DNA of 12,908 nucleotides from assembly GCA_002470275.1 (NCBI GenBank), contig DKNY01000047.1:1-12908 (forward strand), given 5' to 3'. The notes under the pieces are model-generated. The model had not been told where the DNA came from. It was given only the letters and a program-made list of their open reading frames with translations, and ran no database searches. This stretch comes from Gammaproteobacteria bacterium UBA7376. GTDB taxonomy: Bacteria > Pseudomonadota > Gammaproteobacteria > Pseudomonadales > Azotimanducaceae. Below are positions 1-7,258 of this stretch, in pieces; the stretch's first letter is position 1, and each line of letters opens with the position of its first letter. The position numbers and the translations under genes are program-made.

Positions 1-19
1 CAGACTGCGCTACGCCCCG
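1..19 (-). tRNA. tRNA-Pro, 5' part only (runs off the left edge)
   Basis: Read on the minus strand, these bases give CGGGGCGTAGCGCAGTCTG. This is the acceptor 5' strand CGGGGCG, then U8-A9, the D-stem GCGC and the start of the D-loop, as in bacterial tRNA-Pro. The anticodon and 3' half lie outside the window, so the isoacceptor cannot be read. In Pseudomonas and relatives a tRNA-Pro gene follows the ihfA/merR pair, which supports the call. Confidence 0.8.
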
Positions 20-29
20 AAGGCCGGAG

Positions 30-57
30 ATGATAGCCCATGGGCCCTGAAGCGCAA
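30..57 (-). promoter_or_regulatory. probable sigma70 promoter of tRNA-Pro
   Basis: On the minus strand a -35-like TTGCGC (57-52) is followed after 16 bases by TATCAT (35-30), which matches the -10 consensus at five of six positions. Transcription would start a few bases before the mature tRNA end at position 19. The discriminator (CTCCGGCC) is GC-rich, as is usual for stringently controlled stable-RNA promoters. The -35 is weak, so confidence is moderate. Confidence 0.5.
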
Positions 58-70
58 GGTTTCGCCGAAT

Positions 71-99
71 GTTTCGACTGCTATTGCCGCAGTCGAAAC
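71..99 (-). terminator. perfect stem-loop at the 3' end of the DUF3108 gene (no U tract)
   Basis: GTTTCGACTGC (71-81) and GCAGTCGAAAC (89-99) are exact reverse complements of 11 bases around a 7-base loop. The structure overlaps the stop codon of the DUF3108 gene (81-83) and sits just before the tRNA-Pro promoter. No run of T follows on either strand, so it is not a textbook intrinsic terminator. It may protect the mRNA 3' end or mark a Rho-dependent stop. The inverted repeat is certain; the role is inferred. Confidence 0.4.
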
Positions 100-797
100 G
101 TCGGGTCGGGGAACCAACGTACCTTGATGCGTACTTCGGCGGCCACCGACCTGCCGTTAATTTGAGCCATGGAGACATCGATGCGTCGGCTATTGCCCTT
201 GCGGTCCGAAACCCGGTAGGCGCAGAGGGTTACTGGGCCACTATAAAACCCCTCTCTCGAGGACAGTCGACCAGGGCGCTCCTCTATCAGGGCGATGGGA
301 TACGCATCCTCACCATCATGCACATGACCGCCTCCAAAACAGCCCTGGACAAACAGCAGGGCTGATATCAAATCGGTCCCCTGAGGTCTGTCCAGGGTCT
401 CAAAATCTGCCTTTACGCCCTCCAGACGCCGGGTATCCCGGCGCCCCATAACAATGATCTTGAGCGCTTCATCTGAGCTTTCACTGCGCACCCAATAGCC
501 CAGTGTTCGCGCCCCACCCGTTCGCCAAAGGCCTGATGCAGCAAAGGTGCCGTTCCAGGTGTAGTAACGGCTTAGTGCCTGGGAGGTGGTGTACTGCCCG
601 AGCAGTTCGTACTGATCTCCGTACTGCCAATGGTCGAAGCGCATGGTGCCCGCCAGCAGCGGCCCTAGGCGGGCCTGGTATTCAAAGCGCTGGGAATCCG
701 TCTGGGCAGAGAGCCGTGAAGCCCCTTGGCCGTAGGCGGGGGTCAGCAGGCAGACTAGACACAGGAGGCCGACACTTATGGGCAATGAGCAGGTCAC
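81..797 (-). CDS. exported DUF3108-family protein
   Basis: A 238-residue protein. Residues 1-23 form a signal peptide (hydrophobic core around residues 8-20, cleavage likely after AYG), so it should be exported to the periplasm or envelope. The mature part has the DUF3108 pattern: an early stretch FEYQARLGPLLAGTMRF, alternating beta-rich segments with Tyr-rich YYTWNGTF, and a conserved DLISALLFVQ stretch in the middle. The family's biochemical role is not established; some members are thought to act in the cell envelope. The start is GTG with no clear Shine-Dalgarno. It lies 14 bases after the merR stop, so it is probably translated from the same transcript. In Pseudomonas-type layouts tRNA-Pro directly follows merR, so this gene looks like an extra cargo gene at the end of the operon. 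Confidence 0.8.
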   Translation of the reverse strand: MTCSLPISVGLLCLVCLLTPAYGQGASRLSAQTDSQRFEYQARLGPLLAGTMRFDHWQYGDQYELLGQYTTSQALSRYYTWNGTFAASGLWRTGGARTLGYWVRSESSDEALKIIVMGRRDTRRLEGVKADFETLDRPQGTDLISALLFVQGCFGGGHVHDGEDAYPIALIEERPGRLSSREGFYSGPVTLCAYRVSDRKGNSRRIDVSMAQINGRSVAAEVRIKVRWFPDPTFRLRQ

Positions 798-811
798 GGG
801 CCGGGCAGTGC

Positions 812-1171
812 TTAGGATTTCAGTTCCCGCAACAGCGCTTCGAGTTCGGCGATCATCTGTTTGATGAGGATGTTCGACTGGCTGAGGTCTTGCTGGGCAT
901 CTGCGCCCAGCAGACGCTGCCGTGCGCCGCCAATGGTGAACCCCTGGTCGTACAGTAGGCCCCTGATTTGGCGAACCACGATCACATCCTGCCGCTGGTA
1001 GTAACGACGATTGCCGCGTCGCTTCATCGGTTTAAGCTGTGGAAATTCCTGTTCCCAGTAGCGCAACACGTGCGGCTTCACATCACAGAGGGTGCTAACC
1101 TCACCGATGGTGAAGTAACGCTTACCCGGAATCGGGGGTAGCGCATCAGGATCGCCGGCTTCCAGGGTCAT
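812..1171 (-). CDS. MerR-family transcriptional regulator (ihfA-linked type)
   Basis: About 119 residues. A MerR winged helix-turn-helix starts near residue 18 (YFTIGEVSTLCDVKPHVLRY) and includes the typical WEQEF and RRYYQRQDV wing segment. A short C-terminal coiled-coil dimerisation helix follows (about residues 98-118). There is no C-terminal effector domain and no cysteine cluster, so it is unlikely to be a metal sensor. It matches the small MerR-like gene that follows ihfA in Pseudomonas, whose target is unknown. I chose the ATG at 1171 because AGGA sits 8 bases upstream. A GTG at 1177, overlapping the ihfA stop codon, would add two residues but leaves the Shine-Dalgarno only 2 bases away. 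Translation is probably coupled to ihfA. Confidence 0.9.
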   Translation of the reverse strand: MTLEAGDPDALPPIPGKRYFTIGEVSTLCDVKPHVLRYWEQEFPQLKPMKRRGNRRYYQRQDVIVVRQIRGLLYDQGFTIGGARQRLLGADAQQDLSQSNILIKQMIAELEALLRELKS

Positions 1172-1176
1172 GGCCA

Positions 1177-1500
1177 CTATCCTGCGCTCTCATCCTGCTG
1201 TTGATTTTCCGGCGAGTAAGCTTCCACCCGGGCCTTAAGCTTTTGACCGGGACGGAAGGTCACCACTCGACGGGCGCTGATTGGTATTTCCTGGCCGGTA
1301 CGAGGGTTGCGGCCGGGACGCTCTCCCTTATCGCGGAGATCAAAGTTGCCAAAGCCCGATAGCTTGACCTGGGTATTCCCCTCGAGGCTATCCAGAATTT
1401 CATCGAAGAACAGTTCAACAATCTCTTTCGCCTCGCGTTTGTTGAACCCAAGCTCCTCAAATAATTGATCGGCCATCTTAGCCTTGGTCAGTGCCCCCAC
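1177..1500 (-). CDS. ihfA: integration host factor subunit alpha (IHF-alpha)
   Basis: A 107-residue DNA-bending protein of the HU/IHF family, which pairs with IHF-beta to make sharp bends in the nucleoid, at promoters and in recombination. The start [12 protein letters not shown], the core [14 protein letters not shown] and the arm [20 protein letters not shown] are nearly those of E. coli IhfA. Pro66 in GRNPRTG is the intercalating proline of the beta-arm tip. The open frame continues upstream to an ATG at 1566, but the family N-terminus begins at the GTG at 1500, and AAGGAG lies 6 bases before it, so the extra 22 codons are not real. The C-terminal tail is slightly longer than in E. coli (QQQDESAG). 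It is downstream of pheT as in E. coli and Pseudomonas. Confidence 0.96.
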   Translation of the reverse strand: MGALTKAKMADQLFEELGFNKREAKEIVELFFDEILDSLEGNTQVKLSGFGNFDLRDKGERPGRNPRTGQEIPISARRVVTFRPGQKLKARVEAYSPENQQQDESAG

Positions 1501-1581
1501 TCGACGCTCCTTTCCATCTGTCACGTTTGTTCTTTTTTTTATGAATCCGCCGCGACATGGACCCACTTGTACACAATCACC

Positions 1582-3948
1582 TTACCGCTGGGTCGCGCCA
1601 AAGCGGTCTCCGAGCAAGGCCAACGCCTTCGCCGCGTAACCGTTGATTTCTTCATCAGTTAGGGTGGTCTCTTGGCTTTGGAAGGTCAAGCCCAGACCCA
1701 GACTTTTCTTATTAGAATCAATGCCCTCACCCACATAAACGTCAAATAGGACAATATCTATGCACCGCTCGTCGAGACCTTGAGCCAGCGCGTCGATGAG
1801 TGCCTGGGCCGCTACTTGTTCGTCCACGACGATGGCCAGGTCCCTGCGCACGGACGGGAATCTTGAGAATCCATGATGCAGGCGTTCCGGTCGCAGGAGG
1901 ATGGCCTCGGCCTGAATCTCGAAGACAAAAATCCCCGACAGCCCAAGTTGCTTCTCCACGGCTGGGTGCAATCTCCCCAGGTGCCCGATCACCTCATCGT
2001 CCAGAACCAGCTGTGCGCTCTGTCCCGGGTGCAGGGTATTCAATTCTGAAGGCCGGTAGTCCACGCGTATACCCGCCCACTGGCAAAGCGCCTCGACTTC
2101 ACCCTTGAGGTCGTAAAAATCCAGGGCCTGCGCGCGGCCGTGCCAAGACTCTCCCTGACGAGGGCCCCATTGAATGCCGCCCAGGTAGACAGCCTGCTGC
2201 TGAAAAACCATGCCCATTTCAAACAGCCGGCCACCGTCCTGCTGCCGGGCGATATTGCCTCTTGCAGCATCCACCAGACCTGGCAGCAACGTTGTGCGCA
2301 TCACCGACTGCTCCGAGGACATGGGATTGGCCAGCGCCAGCGGGTTCGATGCGGGATCAAAGAGCTGCTGGAGGGCTGGGTCTACGAAGCTATAGGTAAT
2401 GACTTCCTGATACCCCTGTGCCGCAAGCTGGGTTCGCAGCTCGCGCGCCTCACTGCGATATAGAGGGACCTCTGCCAGCGGCAGGGTCAGCCTGGGCTGG
2501 CTCACCGGGATATTGTTGTAGCCGTAGATTCTACAAATCTCTTCCACCAAATCCGCTTCAATGGCGATGTCGAATCTGTGGCTGGGCGATATGACATCCC
2601 AGCGGATACCGTGGTCTGTGTTTGTGCGGTTGGCCACGTGAAAATCTAGTCTCTGCAGCGCGTCGTCGACCTGAGCAGGATCAATGGCAACGCCCATCAC
2701 CGCATCTAACTTTTGTTGCCTAAGCTGTACCGGTTGGCGATTGGGGAGCCCTGCCGGGTTTACCGTCTCCTCAACAGGACCAGCGGTTCCGCCGACGCAG
2801 TCCAACAGCAGCGCGGTGGCGCGCTCCATGGCCCAATGCTGTAGCTCGCTGTCGACGCCTCGCTCATAGCGGTGAGAGGCATCAGTATGCAAACCGTAGC
2901 GTCTCGCGGTACCGGCGATGGCAATGGGATCAAAGAAAGCACACTCTAAAAAAATATCTCGCGTTTCCTCTCCTACCCCACTGCCTTCGCCTCCCATCAC
3001 GCCAGCGATGGCCAAGGGTCCCCGGGCATCCGCAATCACCAAGGTCCGGTCATCTAGCGTCACCTGTTGCCCGTCCAGCAATTTGAGTTCATCTCCGGGC
3101 TCGGCCAAGCGCACCACGATCCCCTGATTCAAACGGCCGAGGTCAAAGGCATGCATGGGCTGGCCCAGCTCGATCAGGATGTAATTGGTAACGTCTACCA
3201 CCGGATCAATGGTGCGCAACCCGCAGCGGCGAAGGCGCTCCTTCATCCAGTCTGGGGTTGCTCGAGAGAGATCAACTCCCTGGATGACGCGTCCTAAATA
3301 GCGCGGACATTGGGCCTGGGCCTGAACCTCAACCGGGAATGTGGTTTCGCTTTCCGGTGTGACGGCTGTGTGCTTCGGATAGGTGACCGGGAGCTGATTG
3401 AGCACCCCCACCTCTCTTGCCAGTCCCATGAGCGACAAGCAGTCGCCCCGATTTGGCGTTAGATCTACGTCCACTGTAACGTCATCTAGGGGCAAATCTT
3501 CACTAACTAGCGTGGCAAGGTCTGCCCCCACCTGAAAATGGCATTCCATAATGCCGTCGGCTTCCTCCCCCAAGCCCAACTCGTGCTCGCTGCAGAGCAT
3601 GCCCCGGGACTCAACACCTCGCAGCTTTGCTTTCTTGATCTTAAAATTGCCGGGCAGCACGGCCCCGACTCTAGCGAAGGCCGTGACCAATCCCTCGCGT
3701 GCATTCGGTGCACCACAGACCACCTGATGGGTTTCTTTCCCATCGCTCACCTGACACACACGAAGCTTATCGGCATTTGGATGCTGCTCGGCACTGGTTA
3801 TCTTGCCAATGACCACGCCGCTAAAGGACTGGGCACAAACCTCGACCCCGTCAACCTCTAGTCCTGCCATAGTCATCTGATGCAGGAGCGGCTCTCGTTC
3901 CAGAGGTGGGTTAACCCACTGTCGCAGCCAGGCTTCACTAAATTTCAT
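1582..3948 (-). CDS. pheT: phenylalanyl-tRNA synthetase beta subunit
   Basis: A 788-residue cytoplasmic protein, near the usual length of about 795. It forms the alpha2-beta2 synthetase with PheS and carries the editing site for mischarged Tyr-tRNA(Phe). Domains in order: an EMAP-like tRNA-binding OB fold at about residues 40-150 (HPNADKLRVCQVSDG), the B3/B4 editing domain at about 210-390 (GQPMHAFDLGRL, LLDGQQVTL, HTDASHRYERGVD), the B5 domain at about 405-480, the catalytic-like core at about 480-680 (DFYDLKGEVEAL), and the FDX-ACB anticodon-binding domain at about 695-787 (FPSVRRDLAIVVDE, SLGLGLTFQSQETTLTDEE). The stretch around residues 580-592 is some residues shorter than in E. coli. 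The ATG is 9 bases after the pheS stop, with AGGGA overlapping that stop and a 6-base spacer. Confidence 0.98.
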   Translation of the reverse strand: MKFSEAWLRQWVNPPLEREPLLHQMTMAGLEVDGVEVCAQSFSGVVIGKITSAEQHPNADKLRVCQVSDGKETHQVVCGAPNAREGLVTAFARVGAVLPGNFKIKKAKLRGVESRGMLCSEHELGLGEEADGIMECHFQVGADLATLVSEDLPLDDVTVDVDLTPNRGDCLSLMGLAREVGVLNQLPVTYPKHTAVTPESETTFPVEVQAQAQCPRYLGRVIQGVDLSRATPDWMKERLRRCGLRTIDPVVDVTNYILIELGQPMHAFDLGRLNQGIVVRLAEPGDELKLLDGQQVTLDDRTLVIADARGPLAIAGVMGGEGSGVGEETRDIFLECAFFDPIAIAGTARRYGLHTDASHRYERGVDSELQHWAMERATALLLDCVGGTAGPVEETVNPAGLPNRQPVQLRQQKLDAVMGVAIDPAQVDDALQRLDFHVANRTNTDHGIRWDVISPSHRFDIAIEADLVEEICRIYGYNNIPVSQPRLTLPLAEVPLYRSEARELRTQLAAQGYQEVITYSFVDPALQQLFDPASNPLALANPMSSEQSVMRTTLLPGLVDAARGNIARQQDGGRLFEMGMVFQQQAVYLGGIQWGPRQGESWHGRAQALDFYDLKGEVEALCQWAGIRVDYRPSELNTLHPGQSAQLVLDDEVIGHLGRLHPAVEKQLGLSGIFVFEIQAEAILLRPERLHHGFSRFPSVRRDLAIVVDEQVAAQALIDALAQGLDERCIDIVLFDVYVGEGIDSNKKSLGLGLTFQSQETTLTDEEINGYAAKALALLGDRFGATQR

Positions 3949-3957
3949 GAGCGTTCC

Positions 3958-4986
<1,029 letters not shown>

Positions 4987-5070
4987 TCAACGGCAACAAA
5001 AAAAAGGGAAGAACCCTTGTCCTTCCCTTCTTGACTGGCTGCGCTCATAGGGCTGCCGGAAGAACACCAT
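4987..5070 (-). CDS. candidate Phe-rich leader peptide upstream of pheST
   Basis: A 27-codon ORF beginning ATG GTG TTC TTC, with GGGAG placed 7 bases before the ATG. Its product would start MVFFRQPYERS and contains six Phe in 27 residues, at positions 3, 4, 20, 21, 23 and 24. In E. coli the leader peptide PheM controls pheST by attenuation, so the location and composition are suggestive. Against it, the last four Phe codons arise from the terminator arm and T run, which would give Phe in this frame anyway, and the ORF reads through the hairpin instead of stopping before it. An in-frame ATG at 5097 would lengthen it to 36 residues. Confidence 0.3.
   Translation of the reverse strand: MVFFRQPYERSQSRREGQGFFPFFCCR
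4998..5032 (-). terminator. intrinsic terminator or attenuator in the pheST leader
   Basis: On the minus strand, GGGAAGGAC (5027-5019) pairs with GTTCTTCCC (5014-5006) around an AAGG loop, with one G-U pair. The stem extends outward through A-U pairs and is followed directly by eight T (5005-4998). This is a textbook rho-independent terminator between rplT and pheS, in front of essential genes, so partial read-through or regulated attenuation is expected. The upstream octamer GTTCTTCC (5065-5058) repeats the 3' arm of the hairpin and could pair with the 5' arm to form an antiterminator. Confidence 0.8.
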
Positions 5071-5111
5071 TTTTGGTCTCCCGGAAACAGCGAACATACG
5101 CCGACCGAATC

Positions 5112-5480
5112 TTAGGCGGCTTCTGCCACCGACCCTGCGCCTGCGCGCTGAGCCAAGGCGGCGAAAGTTTCCTTTTCATGCATGGCGATATCCGCCAATA
5201 CTTTTCGATCAACCTCTATCCCTGCCTCCTTCAGACCAGAGATAAAGCGGCTGTAGGATAGACCATGCTGGCGTGCTGCCGCATTGATCCTCACGATCCA
5301 TAACCGTCTAAACTGACGCTTGCGTTGACGTCGGTCTCGGTAGGCATATTGGCCCGCCTTGATGACCGCCTGCTTGGCAACCCGAAAGGTTCGACTGCGC
5401 GCTCCGTAATAGCCTTTCGCGGCTTTCAGTATTTTTTTTCTGCGTGCTCGTGAGGCCACGCCGCGTTTTATTCTTGGCAT
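5112..5480 (-). CDS. rplT: 50S ribosomal protein L20
   Basis: A 122-residue protein (E. coli 118). It is a primary 23S rRNA-binding assembly protein of the large subunit and the translational autoregulator of rpmI-rplT in E. coli. The basic N-terminal extension [18 protein letters not shown] and the globular part ([22 protein letters not shown]) are characteristic. The tail is a few residues longer than in E. coli and ends [10 protein letters not shown]. The start is fixed by AGGAGA, which overlaps the rpmI TAG stop in TAGGAGAAAGTCATG. Only 9 bases separate the two genes, so they are coupled. Confidence 0.98.
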   Translation of the reverse strand: MPRIKRGVASRARRKKILKAAKGYYGARSRTFRVAKQAVIKAGQYAYRDRRQRKRQFRRLWIVRINAAARQHGLSYSRFISGLKEAGIEVDRKVLADIAMHEKETFAALAQRAGAGSVAEAA

Positions 5481-5489
5481 GACTTTCTC

Positions 5490-5690
5490 CTATCGAGCCT
5501 TAGTGGGTAGCATTCTGCGCAGGCCTGGCACATCGGCAGCGGCCACACCTTCCATTCCACGAAGCTGGCGCTTTCGCTTGGGCGCCTTCTTGGTCAGGAT
5601 GTGGTTCTTGTTCGTTTGCTTATGTTTGAAACCGGAGCCGGTGCGACGAAAACGCTTCGCAGCACCCCGGTTGGTCTTCATTTTTGGCAT
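5490..5690 (-). CDS. rpmI: 50S ribosomal protein L35
   Basis: A 66-residue very basic large-subunit protein with the family pattern [20 protein letters not shown], then [24 protein letters not shown]. The open frame extends eight codons upstream to an ATG at 5714, but the family start is MPKxKT. GGAG lies 9 bases before the ATG at 5690, so that start is used. The gene sits between infC and rplT as in nearly all proteobacteria. In E. coli its translation is repressed by L20 binding upstream. Confidence 0.97.
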   Translation of the reverse strand: MPKMKTNRGAAKRFRRTGSGFKHKQTNKNHILTKKAPKRKRQLRGMEGVAAADVPGLRRMLPTKAR

Positions 5691-5732
5691 TTGCCAATTC
5701 TCCACGCCATTCACTTTATGCCTGCAAGGCTC

Positions 5733-5794
5733 ACATCCTTAGATGTTCTGCCGAGGCTGCCTAGGCCACGCCCTCCTTCGCTATCGCTGGAGGG
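5733..5794 (-). promoter_or_regulatory. structured infC-rpmI spacer, possible L20 control region
   Basis: The 106-base spacer between infC and rpmI can form two local hairpins on the transcript. CCCTCC (5794-5789) pairs with GGAGGG (5776-5771) just after the infC stop, and ACATC (5746-5742) pairs with GATGT (5737-5733) around a 4-base loop. Neither has a T run, so they are not terminators. In E. coli L20 represses rpmI translation by binding RNA folded in this area. The hairpins are visible, but L20 binding is inferred from position only. Confidence 0.3.
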
Positions 5795-5796
5795 TT

Positions 5797-6357
5797 CTAA
5801 GCACCCACCTTGGGGGCCTGAGCCTTTTTATTCTTGCGGGGAGCAAGCACCATAATCACCTGACGGCCCTCGAACTTTGGCTCGGTTTCCACCGCACCTA
5901 GCTCGTCGAGGTCTCCCGCGATCCGCGTCATGAGATTCATCCCGATCTCGGGGTGAACGACCTCCCTGCCGCGGAAACGAAGCGAAACTTTCGCCTTATC
6001 CCCTTCTTCCAAAAAGCGCTTCAGGTTGCGTAGTTTTACCTGGTAGTCGCCTTCTTCCGTCCCGGGACGGAACTTCATCTCTTTGACCTGGATTTGTTTC
6101 TGCTTTTTACGCTGAGCTGCCTTGGTCTTCTTCAGCTCGAAAAGATGTTTCCCATAGTCCATGACCTTACAAACCGGTGGATCTGCCTCCGCAGCCACCA
6201 GTACAAGGTCTAGGCCCGCCCCTTTCGCCTCGGCCAGGGCCTCGGCGCGAGAAACGATTCCTCGCTGACCACCATCTGCGCCAACCAGACGCACCTTGGC
6301 GGCTGATATGTCGTCGTTCAATATCGAGCGATCAACTCGACTATTAGCTCTCTTAAT
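5797..6357 (-). CDS. infC: translation initiation factor IF-3
   Basis: About 186 residues with the chosen start (E. coli 180). IF3 binds the 30S subunit, prevents premature joining of 50S and rejects non-canonical start codons and wrong initiator tRNA. The N-domain ([37 protein letters not shown]), the lysine-rich linker (about residues 75-95) and the C-domain ([50 protein letters not shown]) are all clear. I chose the ATT at 6357, giving MKRANSR, because GGAG sits 6 bases before it and E. coli infC also starts at AUU. In-frame ATGs at 6363 and 6369 overlap or touch that GGAG and are poorly placed, although 6363 cannot be excluded. The frame upstream of 6369 does not resemble IF3. Confidence 0.95.
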   Translation of the reverse strand: MKRANSRVDRSILNDDISAAKVRLVGADGGQRGIVSRAEALAEAKGAGLDLVLVAAEADPPVCKVMDYGKHLFELKKTKAAQRKKQKQIQVKEMKFRPGTEEGDYQVKLRNLKRFLEEGDKAKVSLRFRGREVVHPEIGMNLMTRIAGDLDELGAVETEPKFEGRQVIMVLAPRKNKKAQAPKVGA

Positions 6358-6367
6358 GGGCATCTCC
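6355..6367 (-). promoter_or_regulatory. Shine-Dalgarno and AUU start of infC
   Basis: The minus strand reads GGAGATGCCCATT: GGAG at 6367-6364, six bases, then ATT at 6357-6355. The spacing is ideal for ATT, while the ATG inside the spacer follows the GGAG with no gap. In E. coli the AUU start lets IF3 repress its own translation, so the same autoregulation is likely here. Confidence 0.55.
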
Positions 6368-6482
6368 ATAAACCAACAAGCTGCGCTGAACCTGGCTCGG
6401 TATTTGTATTGAACAGGCCAATACACCTCGCCCCTGGGTCCAACCCTCTCCCACCCAGCAACGCTTTCTCGGCGGGGGCAGA

Positions 6483-6511
6483 ATTCTACTGCCAGTCCAG
6501 CAGCACATCAA
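6483..6511 (-). promoter_or_regulatory. sigma70 promoter of the infC operon
   Basis: On the minus strand TTGATG (6511-6506) and TAGAAT (6488-6483) are separated by exactly 17 bases and match the consensus at four and five of six positions. The expected start near 6476 leaves a leader of about 120 bases before infC. The discriminator and first bases are strongly GC-rich (CTGCCCCCGCC), a feature of promoters inhibited by ppGpp, which fits a ribosomal protein operon. No terminator was seen between this promoter and the crotonase gene upstream, so read-through may also contribute. Confidence 0.65.
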
Positions 6512-6580
6512 GGCGCTAAGTCGTCGTTTATCAAAGAAGTTTTGACCTGCCGGCCCCTTTTAGAGGCACCCCTCGGCGGC

Positions 6581-7240
6581 CTAATTCAGGCTGTCCCGGA
6601 TGTTTTCGATGTATTGCTGACGCACCCTGAGCTTATTTTGTGCAAAGGCCTCCCGAGGCAGGTCCGCCAACTGGGCGGCGTGGGTCAAGGCGACGGCCTC
6701 AAGCTCATCCGCGAGCACCACCTGGTCCAGATAGCCCGCCGCGAGAGCGCCGTCGGGCCCATATAGGACGGATTGAAGGATTGCCGCCGTTTGATGCTGG
6801 GGCCCAAGGCGACACAGCGCCATTTGCATACCAAAGGGCGGCAGCGTCATGCCAATTGCCGTTTCGTTTAGACCGTATTGCGATTCACCTGCTGCGCCAA
6901 TACGCACATCCGACGCCAGCAGCACGAGGGCGCCAGCGGCGATGGCATGGCCGCTGCTTGCGGCGACCACAGGTAGGGGCAGAGTGAACAGACGCAGCAG
7001 CAACGCAGCCCCTCTATCCACCAACGCCTTTCTTTCTGCAGGGCCCTTACCGATTTCTTTGAGGTCGAAGCCCGCACAGAACACTTTCTCCCGTCCGGTG
7101 ATCAACACGGCCGACGCCTCTTGTTCCGCACGATCCAGGCCGGCGCTGAGCGCATCGACATAGCCATGACTCACTGCGTTGGCCTTGCCGTCATCTAAGC
7201 CGATAACCGCCACTCGCTCCTCTAGCCGATAGGTCAGCAT
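6581..7240 (-). CDS. enoyl-CoA hydratase/isomerase family protein, delta3,delta2-enoyl-CoA isomerase-like
   Basis: A 219-residue crotonase-fold protein, shorter than the usual 255-265. The oxyanion-hole segments are FCAGFDLKEI (residues 54-63) and GHAIAAGALVLLASD (97-111). The first hydratase glutamate (the E of GGGCEL in typical hydratases) is replaced by Leu105. The second is kept as Glu126 in YGLNETAIGM. Mitochondrial delta3,delta2-enoyl-CoA isomerase also has a single catalytic Glu in a very similar LNET context, so double-bond isomerisation of unsaturated fatty acyl-CoA is more likely than hydration. Other crotonase reactions cannot be excluded. AAGGAGG lies 5 bases before the ATG, and the gene starts 18 bases after the dehydrogenase stop, so the two are probably one operon. 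Confidence 0.88.
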   Translation of the reverse strand: MLTYRLEERVAVIGLDDGKANAVSHGYVDALSAGLDRAEQEASAVLITGREKVFCAGFDLKEIGKGPAERKALVDRGAALLLRLFTLPLPVVAASSGHAIAAGALVLLASDVRIGAAGESQYGLNETAIGMTLPPFGMQMALCRLGPQHQTAAILQSVLYGPDGALAAGYLDQVVLADELEAVALTHAAQLADLPREAFAQNKLRVRQQYIENIRDSLN

Positions 7241-7258
7241 CCTGCCCTCCTTTACTTT

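Noticed and set aside
503..958. 151-codon plus-strand frame opposite the DUF3108 and merR genes
   Set aside because: It crosses two well-supported minus-strand genes, has low-complexity Arg/Gly-rich composition and no recognisable domain; it is an antisense shadow in GC-rich DNA.
1501..1566. N-terminal extension of IhfA to an ATG at 1566
   Set aside because: The IHF family N-terminus begins at the GTG at 1500, which has AAGGAG 6 bases before it; the extra 22 residues match nothing in the family.
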